6,664 nt of DNA. It comes from an uncultured Eubacterium sp. GTDB lineage: Bacteria > Bacillota > Clostridia > Lachnospirales > Lachnospiraceae. The stretch lies in the NCBI GenBank assembly GCA_958446835.1, contig CAUCXT010000079.1:1-6664 (forward strand), written 5' to 3'. The position numbers and the translations under genes were made by a program. The first letter of the stretch is position 1. Each line of letters opens with the position of its first letter. Under the pieces are notes generated by a model. It worked only from the letters and a program-made list of their open reading frames with translations, searched no databases and had not been told where the DNA came from. This document shows, in pieces, positions 1-5,956 of this stretch.

Positions 1-1130
1 CGGGGGACTGGGATATCACGACCTCTGCCCTGCCTATGCAGGTGAAGGGGCTGTTCCGCCGTACGGTGGATACAGGAATACAGCATGGAACTGTCACTGT
101 AATGCTTGGCAAGAACGGCTATGAGGTGACAACCTACCGTATAGATGGCAAGTATGAGGATTCAAGACATCCCGAGAGTGTTGAATTCACACCTAAGCTT
201 GAGGAGGATTTAAAGCGCAGGGATTTTACCATCAATGCGATGGCGTACAATGATGAGCATGGCATTGTCGATATTTTTGACGGTGTGGGTGATTTGCAGA
301 GAAGGACTATCCGCTGTGTGGGCAATGCACATGACAGGTTTGATGAGGACGCATTAAGGATTCTGCGCGCGGTGCGTTTTTCGGCTCAGCTTGGATTTGA
401 CATCGAGGAGAATACAGCGATGGCGGCTAAGGAGCTGGCTGTGAATCTTAAGAAGATAAGCAGTGAGAGAATCCACACGGAGTTTAATAAGATGTTAAAG
501 TCGGCACACCCGGATTATTTCAGCGTTGCGGATGCGATTGGAATTATGGAGATAGTCCTTCCGGAATACCATGTGATGAGCGCTGAGGATAAGACATTTG
601 TGGGATGTCTTGCCAAGGAGTGCGCATGCCAGCTTCCTGAAAGGTATGCGGCGATGCTCTTCATGTCCGGAGGATATTCGGAGGAAAGACCGGCGGACAT
701 AGCTAAGCGTGTCCTTAAGAGGCTTAAGCTTGACAATGATACCATAAATACCGCCTCAATGTTGCTGCGTTTTTGCATGCTTGAAATCACGGATGATGAG
801 CCGCGGATAAGGCATATCATCTATGAGACAGGCGATAAGAATATTCTGAGGATTCTGGATTTCAGGACGGCATACGAAAAATGTGCCGGAAATAACACAA
901 CAGATGTCAGGAGAATGTATGATATCTGCAATATGATATTTGGGCGCGGCGACTGTGTATCCCTTAAAAACCTTGCCATTACCGGAAAGGAGCTTATAGA
1001 ACTGGGCGTTCCGGCGGGAAAGCGGATGGGTGAGATATTAAACAGTCTGCTTATGTTGGTTTTGGATAACCCACAGCTCAATGACAGGGAGTTTCTGTCA
1101 AAGGAGGCTCTTAAAATTTTAAATTCATAA
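1..1130 (+). CDS. cca: CCA-adding tRNA nucleotidyltransferase (class II), 5' truncated by window
   Basis: This enzyme adds or repairs the 3'-terminal CCA of tRNAs in the cytoplasm using CTP and ATP, without a nucleic acid template. The reading frame is open from base 3, so the gene enters from outside the window and the in-frame ATG at 36 is internal. The first visible residues, GDWDITTSA, are the catalytic motif A, and the two Asp of DWD are the expected metal ligands. Further class II motifs follow in order, numbered from base 3: RRDFTINAMAYN at about 72-83 (ribose and nucleotide recognition), EDALRILRAVRF at about 115-126, and ERIHTEF at about 155-161. A helical tRNA-binding C-terminal part follows. 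375 codons are visible, and about 40 N-terminal residues including the usual GGxVRD strand are probably missing. The gene ends 66 nt before cotS with a hairpin between them. Poly(A) polymerase is a related alternative, but the DWDITTSA and RRDFTINAMAYN blocks resemble Firmicute CCA enzymes. Confidence 0.95.
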   Translation, partial: GDWDITTSALPMQVKGLFRRTVDTGIQHGTVTVMLGKNGYEVTTYRIDGKYEDSRHPESVEFTPKLEEDLKRRDFTINAMAYNDEHGIVDIFDGVGDLQRRTIRCVGNAHDRFDEDALRILRAVRFSAQLGFDIEENTAMAAKELAVNLKKISSERIHTEFNKMLKSAHPDYFSVADAIGIMEIVLPEYHVMSAEDKTFVGCLAKECACQLPERYAAMLFMSGGYSEERPADIAKRVLKRLKLDNDTINTASMLLRFCMLEITDDEPRIRHIIYETGDKNILRILDFRTAYEKCAGNNTTDVRRMYDICNMIFGRGDCVSLKNLAITGKELIELGVPAGKRMGEILNSLLMLVLDNPQLNDREFLSKEALKILNS

Positions 1131-1153
1131 AAGAAATACCCCTTTCATAAGAT
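1125..1153 (+). promoter_or_regulatory. Candidate sigma-E-like promoter for cotS
   Basis: TCATAAA (1125-1131), a 14-nt spacer, and CATAAGAT (1146-1153) resemble the sporulation sigma-E elements known from Bacillus subtilis (about KMATATT and CATACAnT). The match is partial: the ATA core of the -35 and the CATA..nT of the -10 agree. The -35 overlaps the cca stop codon, and the -10 begins on the last base of the hairpin's left arm. A start near 1160 would give a leader of about 37 nt that lacks the CCCCTTTC arm. A sporulation promoter fits the gene downstream, but the call is inferred from short motifs. Confidence 0.35.
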
Positions 1154-1196
1154 TAGATAGCCCGTAGTCAGGGCACTTAGGAAAGGGGTTATTTTT
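1132..1196 (+). terminator. Hairpin with T-run after cca, also carrying the cotS ribosome binding site
   Basis: The outer stem pairs 1138-1146 (ACCCCTTTC) with 1181-1189, nine perfect pairs. After a one-base bulge at 1190, six more weak pairs join 1132-1137 to 1191-1196. The 34-nt loop can fold further through TAAG/CTTA (1148-1151 with 1176-1179) and GCCC/GGGC (1160-1163 with 1171-1174). The right arm runs straight into ATTTTT at 1191-1196, as expected of an intrinsic terminator for cca. The next gene's GTG follows the T-run at once. The long loop makes it a less classical terminator than the one at 5913, so its efficiency is uncertain. Confidence 0.6.
1179..1188 (+). promoter_or_regulatory. 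Shine-Dalgarno site of cotS inside the hairpin right arm
   Basis: AGGAAAGGGG ends 8 nt before the GTG at 1197, a normal spacing, and supports that non-ATG start. Eight of its ten bases (1181-1188) pair with GGGG/CCCC and GAAA/TTTC complementarity to 1139-1146, so ribosome access depends on whether the left arm is present in the transcript. Confidence 0.7.
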
Positions 1197-2300
1197 GTGG
1201 CAGAAAGGGATTTTAGTGTACTTGAGCAGTATGACTGTAAATTGTATTCCACATCAAGGGGAAGGGGTGCTTTTATATGTGAAACAAGCCGTGGACGTGT
1301 GCTTCTTCGCGAGCACAACGGAAATCCCGAGCGGATAAGAATAAGGGCGCAGCTATTGGAATATTTGTCTGCAAATGGAATAAATGTCGACTATTATCTG
1401 AAAAATGTGGAGGGGCAGTATATATCCGAGGACGCATCGGGGACACAGTATACGCTTACAACGTGGTTTGACGCACAGGAATGTGATGTGAAAAGCTTTC
1501 AGGATGTCTGTACTGCGGTGGGAGCGCTCGCAGCCCTTCACAATGTACTTGAGGGATATAATGTGGGAAAAGAGACAAATGCAGGTAATATTTCATGTGA
1601 GGGCAGCGATTTGCAGGATGGAAGAGCAGTCAGAGATGATGCTGTTACAGATAGCGGAACCGGAGCAGAGCATGGAGAAAGAGGTGTACAGGAATTTCAG
1701 ATTGCAAGAAACCTTGAGGAAGTGTATGATAAACATAACAGAGAGCTGAAAATGATTGGGAACTACTTAAAGGGAAGGCACAAAAAGAATGATTTTGAAT
1801 TGCTTGCCTCCTCCATGTGCCAGCCGTTTCTTGATGAAGGGTTGAGGGCGGTTGAGACAATAAAACATTCCGGTTATGATGTGGAGTATGCCGCCGCAAT
1901 TGAGCAGAGCAGGCTGTGCCACGGTGACTACAGCTATCATAATGTCTTTATAAAGAAGCAGAAGGGCTATATCTGTGGGTTTGAGCAGAGCTGTGTGGAT
2001 ATAAGACTGGTTGATTTATATGGATTTATGAGAAAGCTCATGGAGAAATATGACTGGGATATCAAGCTGGGATATCTTATGCTCAGGGAGTATGACAGGG
2101 TTAATACTTTGTCATCACAGGATATTAAGATACTGGGGGCGATGTTTGCCTACCCTGAGAAATTCTGGAAGATACTCAATTATTATTTTAACAACAATAA
2201 AGCATGGATACCGGGACGCAGCATGGAAAAGCTCAGAACGGTTGTGAATCAGAATCGAATGAGAAGGGAATTTGTCAGGACTCTGTACGGTTCCCAGTAA
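1197..2300 (+). CDS. cotS: CotS-family spore coat protein (aminoglycoside phosphotransferase/kinase fold)
   Basis: The 367-aa protein resembles the CotS/YutH group of kinase-fold proteins, whose Bacillus members are found in the spore coat; the substrate is unknown. The N-terminal lobe shows the family-like start VLEQYDCKLYSTSRGRGAFICET (residues 8-30 with RGRGAFICET at 21-30). The catalytic loop CHGDYSYHNV (241-250) has the expected His242, Asp244 and Asn249. VDLYGFMRKLMEKY (272-285) is the typical following helix. The position that is normally the metal-binding Asp of the DFG-like motif is Gly261 in ICGFEQ, so activity is doubtful. Residues about 121-165 form a polar, acidic, low-complexity insert between the lobes. 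GTG is chosen as start because the family N-terminus begins there and a strong Shine-Dalgarno site lies 8 nt upstream. The PEGA gene follows after 18 nt. The family call is firm; orthology to B. subtilis CotS itself is not shown. Confidence 0.85.
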   Translation: MAERDFSVLEQYDCKLYSTSRGRGAFICETSRGRVLLREHNGNPERIRIRAQLLEYLSANGINVDYYLKNVEGQYISEDASGTQYTLTTWFDAQECDVKSFQDVCTAVGALAALHNVLEGYNVGKETNAGNISCEGSDLQDGRAVRDDAVTDSGTGAEHGERGVQEFQIARNLEEVYDKHNRELKMIGNYLKGRHKKNDFELLASSMCQPFLDEGLRAVETIKHSGYDVEYAAAIEQSRLCHGDYSYHNVFIKKQKGYICGFEQSCVDIRLVDLYGFMRKLMEKYDWDIKLGYLMLREYDRVNTLSSQDIKILGAMFAYPEKFWKILNYYFNNNKAWIPGRSMEKLRTVVNQNRMRREFVRTLYGSQ

Positions 2301-2303
2301 TGT

Positions 2304-2311
2304 GGAAAGGA
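2304..2311 (+). promoter_or_regulatory. Shine-Dalgarno site deciding the ATG start of the PEGA gene
   Basis: GGAAAGGA lies in the 18-nt gap after cotS. It is about 8 nt from the ATG at 2319 and only about 5 nt from the adjacent in-frame TTG at 2316, so ATG 2319 is the likely start. No promoter is visible in the gap, which suggests co-transcription with cotS. Confidence 0.7.
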
Positions 2312-2318
2312 ACTTTTG

Positions 2319-3713
2319 ATGAACAGTAAGCTACAGAACTTTATTTTAGGAATACTGATAGTTGCGGGGATAGTGCTGTGCGCGTTCCTGTTTGCCGAGG
2401 AAAAGGCAGACAAAGCCGCGAAAGATTCCACGGCTAAAAATTCGGTAAACCAGATGGAATCAAAATCTACGGCACCGATTGTCAATGCACCGACAATACC
2501 TACGGATGTACGCACGGAGCTGGCGGTCATAACCTATGTCAGCGCGGATACGAAGAGATTATCAGTGAGGTCATACGAGGAGGGAGTTGACCGTACCTTC
2601 TATATGGAACAGCCGGCGCTTATATACACAGAGTTTGGAAATGCGATGACTCTGGCGCAGCTCTATGCAGGGGATGTTATAGATATAACATACGATAATG
2701 TAAATAACAAGGTTTCAGAGATACATATATCTAATGAGGTGAAGTGCCACATGGCGGTATCAGATGTGTCGGTCAACACCTCATACAGAAGATTGTCACT
2801 GTATGGAAAGAATTATGAGTATGCCAGAAATGTGGTCGTCGTTTCGGACAATGAGCTTATAACACCGGAGCAGCTATCGGTACACGATGTTTTTAATCTG
2901 TATGAAAAGGATGGAAAGGTGGTATCGGTTGTTGTCACAAGAGGACATGGATACATTAGTCTTACCGGCGTGGATTTGTTCATGGGCGGATATGTGAACA
3001 TCGGAAGTGAGAATATTAAGACCATAGAGAAAAACATGATGATAACCGTAACCGAGGGAAGCTATAAGGTAGCGGTATCCAAGGATCAGTATTATGGCTC
3101 TAAGACGGTTACGGTTAATCGAAATCAGGTCACTACCGTTGATTTCTCCGAATTTGTGGCAGATACGGTTGAAAATGGCAATGTGCTTTTTGACATAGAT
3201 GTTGATGGTGCGATACTCTACCTCAACGGAAAAGAGACTGATTACACCGACGGTATGCTTACGCTTCCGGTTGGAACATATACCGTGCGTGTGAGCGCGG
3301 ACGGCTATGACAATTATCAGGATAAGATAGAGGTTAAGGCTGATTATCAGAAGGTAAATATAAGGATGAAGAAGGAAGAGGAAAGCACAAGTTCCGGGCA
3401 GACTACGAGCAGCTCATCGACAGTCTCACAACAGCCGACCTCATCCTCATCATCAACCGGAGTTACCTCACAGTATGAGACAGAGACAACCACCATTGTG
3501 AGTACGAAGAACAGAGTATATATATATGGTCCGACAGGTGCGCTGATATACTTTGATGACAGTTATCTGGGTGTGGCGCCTCTTGATTTTGCGATGGTAA
3601 CAGGACAGCACACGTTCATTGTGATAAGCGGAACTACCATAAAGAGCTATACAGTCAATCTTGTGGAGGGCGCGGACGATGTGAGGTATGATTTTACACC
3701 GAAGAGTGAGTAA
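2319..3713 (+). CDS. Membrane-anchored PEGA-domain protein
   Basis: This 464-aa protein has one hydrophobic N-terminal segment (about residues 8-25, no clear cleavage site or lipobox) and is probably anchored with the rest outside the cytoplasm. After a polar linker (27-65) come two similar beta-rich modules, about 67-140 and 141-212, each ending in a 'D/EKDGKV/NNKVSxxxI/V'-like strand pair. Three PEGA-like repeats follow. The first, about 224-280, holds TVTEGSYKVAVSK. The second, about 287-350, holds TLPVGTYTVRVSADGYDNYQ, a clear PEGA signature. The third, about 398-462, holds GALIYFDDSYLGVAPLDF. A Ser/Thr-rich low-complexity linker (about 355-395) separates the second and third. PEGA domains are small beta folds of surface and envelope proteins with no enzymatic role known to me. 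It sits 18 nt behind cotS, probably in one transcript, so a spore-envelope or sporulation role is possible but inferred only from position. Confidence 0.85.
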   Translation: MNSKLQNFILGILIVAGIVLCAFLFAEEKADKAAKDSTAKNSVNQMESKSTAPIVNAPTIPTDVRTELAVITYVSADTKRLSVRSYEEGVDRTFYMEQPALIYTEFGNAMTLAQLYAGDVIDITYDNVNNKVSEIHISNEVKCHMAVSDVSVNTSYRRLSLYGKNYEYARNVVVVSDNELITPEQLSVHDVFNLYEKDGKVVSVVVTRGHGYISLTGVDLFMGGYVNIGSENIKTIEKNMMITVTEGSYKVAVSKDQYYGSKTVTVNRNQVTTVDFSEFVADTVENGNVLFDIDVDGAILYLNGKETDYTDGMLTLPVGTYTVRVSADGYDNYQDKIEVKADYQKVNIRMKKEEESTSSGQTTSSSSTVSQQPTSSSSSTGVTSQYETETTTIVSTKNRVYIYGPTGALIYFDDSYLGVAPLDFAMVTGQHTFIVISGTTIKSYTVNLVEGADDVRYDFTPKSE

Positions 3714-3718
3714 AATCG
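3689..3718 (+). terminator. Weak inverted repeat across the PEGA-gene stop codon
   Basis: GATTTTAC (3690-3697) and GTAAAATC (3710-3717) are perfect inverted repeats with a 12-nt loop, plus a possible T-G pair outside. The right arm contains the TAA stop. A T-rich stretch (TATATTTTTG) follows about 7 nt later. The stem is AT-rich and the T-run is not adjacent, so this is at best a poor terminator. Confidence 0.25.
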
Positions 3719-3722
3719 AAGG

Positions 3723-3752
3723 TTATATTTTTGTGTCCCAACAGCATACATA
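3723..3752 (+). promoter_or_regulatory. Candidate sigma-E promoter for the PrcB-like lipoprotein gene
   Basis: TTATATT (3723-3729), a 15-nt spacer, and CATACATA (3745-3752) match the sigma-E pattern well: six of seven -35 positions against KMATATT, and the full CATACA core of the -10. The ATA to CATACA distance is 17 nt, inside the known 16-18 nt range. A start near 3759 would give a short leader. This is the best sigma-E-like match in the window, and it lies in the only other gap before a gene of the presumed sporulation island. Confidence 0.45.
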
Positions 3753-3771
3753 TAGATAAAGAATGTGATGT

Positions 3772-4212
3772 ATGGGTAGATTGATGAAAAAAAGTCTGGT
3801 TTCACTGTTGCTGCTAATGATAATGGTTATAGGTACAGGAGTATTAGCGGTGTCTGTATCCGGCTGCAGCAAGGCTGAGTCGGAGGAGAAGCTTACGCCT
3901 GCTGATTTCACGGTGGTATGCTACGATGACATTCCGAAGGATTTTCTGAGAGAAATCGAGGAGAAGAAGGACGCTGATTTCAAGCTTACCTACATATCGG
4001 ACGGATGGCTCTACATAGCGCGCGGATATGGGAAACAGAATACCGGAGGCTATTCGATTGCTGTCAAGGAGGTGTCGGTATCGGACAATGCGGTGTACTT
4101 TGATTCAGAGCTTATCGGGCCGAAGCAGGGAGAGGCAGTAAATAAGCTTGCTACATATCCCTATGTAGTTGTCAAAATTGAGGATGCGGGGCGGAGTGTG
4201 GTGTTCAGATAA
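3772..4212 (+). CDS. PrcB-like lipoprotein (PrcB C-terminal domain family)
   Basis: This is a 146-aa secreted lipoprotein. The N-terminus MGRLMKKS is followed by a hydrophobic stretch and the lipobox VSGC, with the lipidated Cys at residue 32. The mature part is only about 115 aa. Its second half, GGYSIAVKEV (about 84-93), then SELIGPKQGEAV and TYPYVVVKI, matches the pattern of the PrcB C-terminal domain, named after the lipoprotein subunit of the Treponema dentilisin protease complex. No protease partner gene is visible here, so the name describes the fold only. The start could also be ATG 3784, giving MKKSLV and a classical signal peptide; neither ATG has a good Shine-Dalgarno site, with GGGTAG (3774-3779) in front of the second. 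A sigma-E-like promoter lies just upstream and SipL-like sporulation protein follows. A role in the mother-cell or spore envelope is an inference. Confidence 0.75.
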   Translation: MGRLMKKSLVSLLLLMIMVIGTGVLAVSVSGCSKAESEEKLTPADFTVVCYDDIPKDFLREIEEKKDADFKLTYISDGWLYIARGYGKQNTGGYSIAVKEVSVSDNAVYFDSELIGPKQGEAVNKLATYPYVVVKIEDAGRSVVFR

Positions 4213-4266
4213 TCTAAGCGAATGAAAATGTAATGAAAATAATGGATGACATCCAATATGCAGATA

Positions 4267-4295
4267 GCATAAATGTGGCAAATCCCTCATATCAT
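4267..4295 (+). promoter_or_regulatory. Candidate sigma-E-like promoter for sipL inside the hairpin left arm
   Basis: GCATAAA (4267-4273), a 14-nt spacer, and CATATCAT (4288-4295) give the same spacing and the same degree of match as the candidate in front of cotS. The -10 lies within the left arm of the hairpin, and a start near 4302 would give a leader of about 27 nt lacking that arm. The orthologous gene in Clostridioides difficile is known to be expressed in the mother cell under sigma-E. An alternative sigma-A-like pair, ATGACA (4246-4251) and CATAAA (4268-4273) with 16 nt between, cannot be excluded. Confidence 0.35.
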
Positions 4296-4328
4296 ATAGA
4301 AGATAATATATGATATGGGGGATTTTTT
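4280..4328 (+). terminator. Long hairpin with T-run after the PrcB-like gene, overlapping the sipL ribosome binding site
   Basis: Bases 4280-4298 pair with 4307-4325 in a 19-bp stem with a single T-G wobble (4287 with 4318) and an 8-nt loop. Six Ts at 4323-4328 close it, a classical intrinsic terminator for the preceding gene, 68 nt after its stop. The T-run touches the GTG at 4329, and the GGGGGA of the right arm is that gene's Shine-Dalgarno site. Confidence 0.7.
4317..4322 (+). promoter_or_regulatory. Shine-Dalgarno site of sipL inside the terminator right arm
   Basis: GGGGGA is separated by six Ts from GTG 4329. It pairs with TCCCTC (4283-4288) when the hairpin forms, so it would be masked in read-through RNA and free in RNA that begins within the loop. 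Confidence 0.6.
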
Positions 4329-5876
4329 GTGGAAATAGTTCGGAAAAATATAAGCATGAACCATATCTGCGGAAGGTCACAGACGCAGATTACACTGGAT
4401 GATGATTTCATAGTGCCCGACAGCAAGCCTGATATATTAAAGAGAATAGCGGACTGTGGCGAAGTCATTGTCGAGGGACTGAAGGCGGGGGACGGCAGAG
4501 CCTCGGTAAATGGCAAAATGCAGTTCTCACTTCTGTACCGGACGGATAAAGCAGGGGGAGTACCTGATTGTATGGAGGGAAGCATTGATTTCGGAGAGAC
4601 GGTGGGAATTGATGGTCTTAATGATGGGGATACCCTCAAGTGTACTGCTAAGCTGGAGGACTTAAGTATAAGTCTTATCAACGGGAGAAAAATAAGTGTG
4701 TCAGCGATAGTATCGCTTGAATTGTATGGTGAGAATACATATATGTCATCGGCGGCAGTCGATATTGAGAATGGTGATATATGCTGTCTTAAGAAAAACA
4801 TAGGTATGTTATCACTGGTTGAGAATAAAAGGGATATCTTAAGGGTGCGTGAGCAGTGTGAGTTATCAGCCAACAAGCCGAATGCCGGAAACATCCTATG
4901 GTCGGTTCCTGAGCTAAGAAATATAGAGACAAAGGCAGCAGCGGATGAGCTTATTGTGAGAGGTGAGATTCATCTTTTTGCAATGTATTTTCCGGAGGAC
5001 GATGATGAGAATATACAGTATGTTGAGGAAACACTTCCATTCACGGGGAAGCTGCCGCTTTCCGGAGCGGATGAGAGAATGGTTGCGGATGTCCTTGTTG
5101 TCCCGACACAGAAACAGGTATCTGTAAAGCCTGATTATGATGGAGAACCGCGTGTGCTAGAGGCAGAGCTTGTGCTTGACCTTGATATCAAGCTATATGA
5201 GGAACAGAATATAAATCTTATGACGGATGTCTACTCGGTTAACAGCAGGCTCACACCTGTTACGGATGAGGCAAGATATGACAATCTCCTTGTCAGAAAC
5301 CATGTGAGATGCCGTGCAGGAGATAAGATGAAGTTCAATAGCAGCAAAGATAAAATCCTTCAGATAATAAGCAGCACAGCCACGGTGAATGTTGACAATA
5401 TCAGCATTGTGGAGGACGGACTCATGGTTGAGGGAGCAGCCAAGGTGAACATACTTTACATATCCGACAATGATGAGGACAGATTAGGCAGCCTCACAAG
5501 AGAGGTTCCATTTTCGCAGAAGATAGAGGCGGCAGGGATAGACATGGATTCGTTCTACAGCGTGCGGACGGACGTGGAGCAGCTTATCACCACAATGCTT
5601 GGCGGCGATGAGCTTGAGATAAAGCTGAGCATAGGCATAGATACGCTCATCTTAAGCCCCGGAAGCACCCAGGTCATAACGGATATCACGGAGGAGGCGT
5701 TAGACTACGCTGTGTTCAAAAAGCTTCCCGGAATATGCGGCTACATCGCCAAGCCGGGGGACACACTGTGGGATGTGGCGAAGAAATATTACACCACTGT
5801 CGAAAAAATCATGGACACGAATAAGCTTGCCTCCGAGAACATCAAGGCGGGGATGAAGTTGTTGATAACGCGGTAG
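4329..5876 (+). CDS. sipL: SPOCS (DUF3794)/LysM spore morphogenesis protein, SipL-like
   Basis: This 515-aa protein has no signal peptide and no membrane segment. The first SPOCS domain (about 28-133) begins with the signature VPDSKPDILKRI and includes SLINGRKISVSA (114-125). A second, more diverged SPOCS-like unit spans about 180-290, and a third about 342-442. A C-terminal LysM domain (about 471-514) starts GYIAKPGDTLWDVAKKYY. Length and architecture agree with Clostridioides difficile SipL, which binds the coat platform ATPase SpoIVA through its LysM domain on the mother-cell side of the forespore; it is the functional counterpart of Bacillus SpoVID. The same role is inferred here. The GTG start is supported by GGGGGA six bases upstream and by the SPOCS domain beginning soon after; no other good start precedes VPDSKPD except an internal ATG at residue 10. 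It has its own terminator downstream. Other SPOCS proteins with LysM exist in clostridia, so exact orthology needs a tree. Confidence 0.85.
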   Translation: MEIVRKNISMNHICGRSQTQITLDDDFIVPDSKPDILKRIADCGEVIVEGLKAGDGRASVNGKMQFSLLYRTDKAGGVPDCMEGSIDFGETVGIDGLNDGDTLKCTAKLEDLSISLINGRKISVSAIVSLELYGENTYMSSAAVDIENGDICCLKKNIGMLSLVENKRDILRVREQCELSANKPNAGNILWSVPELRNIETKAAADELIVRGEIHLFAMYFPEDDDENIQYVEETLPFTGKLPLSGADERMVADVLVVPTQKQVSVKPDYDGEPRVLEAELVLDLDIKLYEEQNINLMTDVYSVNSRLTPVTDEARYDNLLVRNHVRCRAGDKMKFNSSKDKILQIISSTATVNVDNISIVEDGLMVEGAAKVNILYISDNDEDRLGSLTREVPFSQKIEAAGIDMDSFYSVRTDVEQLITTMLGGDELEIKLSIGIDTLILSPGSTQVITDITEEALDYAVFKKLPGICGYIAKPGDTLWDVAKKYYTTVEKIMDTNKLASENIKAGMKLLITR

Positions 5877-5912
5877 GCGGTTAGGATAGTTACTAATGAC
5901 AATGGTATTTTC

Positions 5913-5956
5913 AGAGGGCTTTCGTATCGGAAAAATCCGGTATGAGAGTCCTTTTT
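5913..5956 (+). terminator. Strong intrinsic terminator after sipL
   Basis: Bases 5913-5931 pair with 5936-5954 in a nearly continuous stem with several G-U pairs and an AAAA loop (5932-5935), ending in TTTTT at 5952-5956. It begins 36 nt after the sipL stop and would close its transcript. Confidence 0.85.

Noticed and set aside
36..38. ATG as start of cca
   Set aside because: The upstream in-frame codons encode the catalytic DWDITTSA motif, so the true start lies outside the window.
1504..1749. 81-codon + strand ORF inside the CotS-family gene
   Set aside because: Out of frame within a well-supported gene, no recognisable protein.
2316..2318. TTG as start of the PEGA gene
   Set aside because: The next codon is ATG at 2319, with better spacing to the Shine-Dalgarno site.
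4221..4240. Direct repeat AATGAAAAT, two copies 11 bases apart
   Set aside because: Too short and AT-rich to distinguish from chance; no mobile element or array is associated.
4292..4894. 200-codon open frame on the - strand
   Set aside because: Antisense to the N-terminal half of the SPOCS protein, no family resemblance, no ribosome site; a shadow of the real gene.
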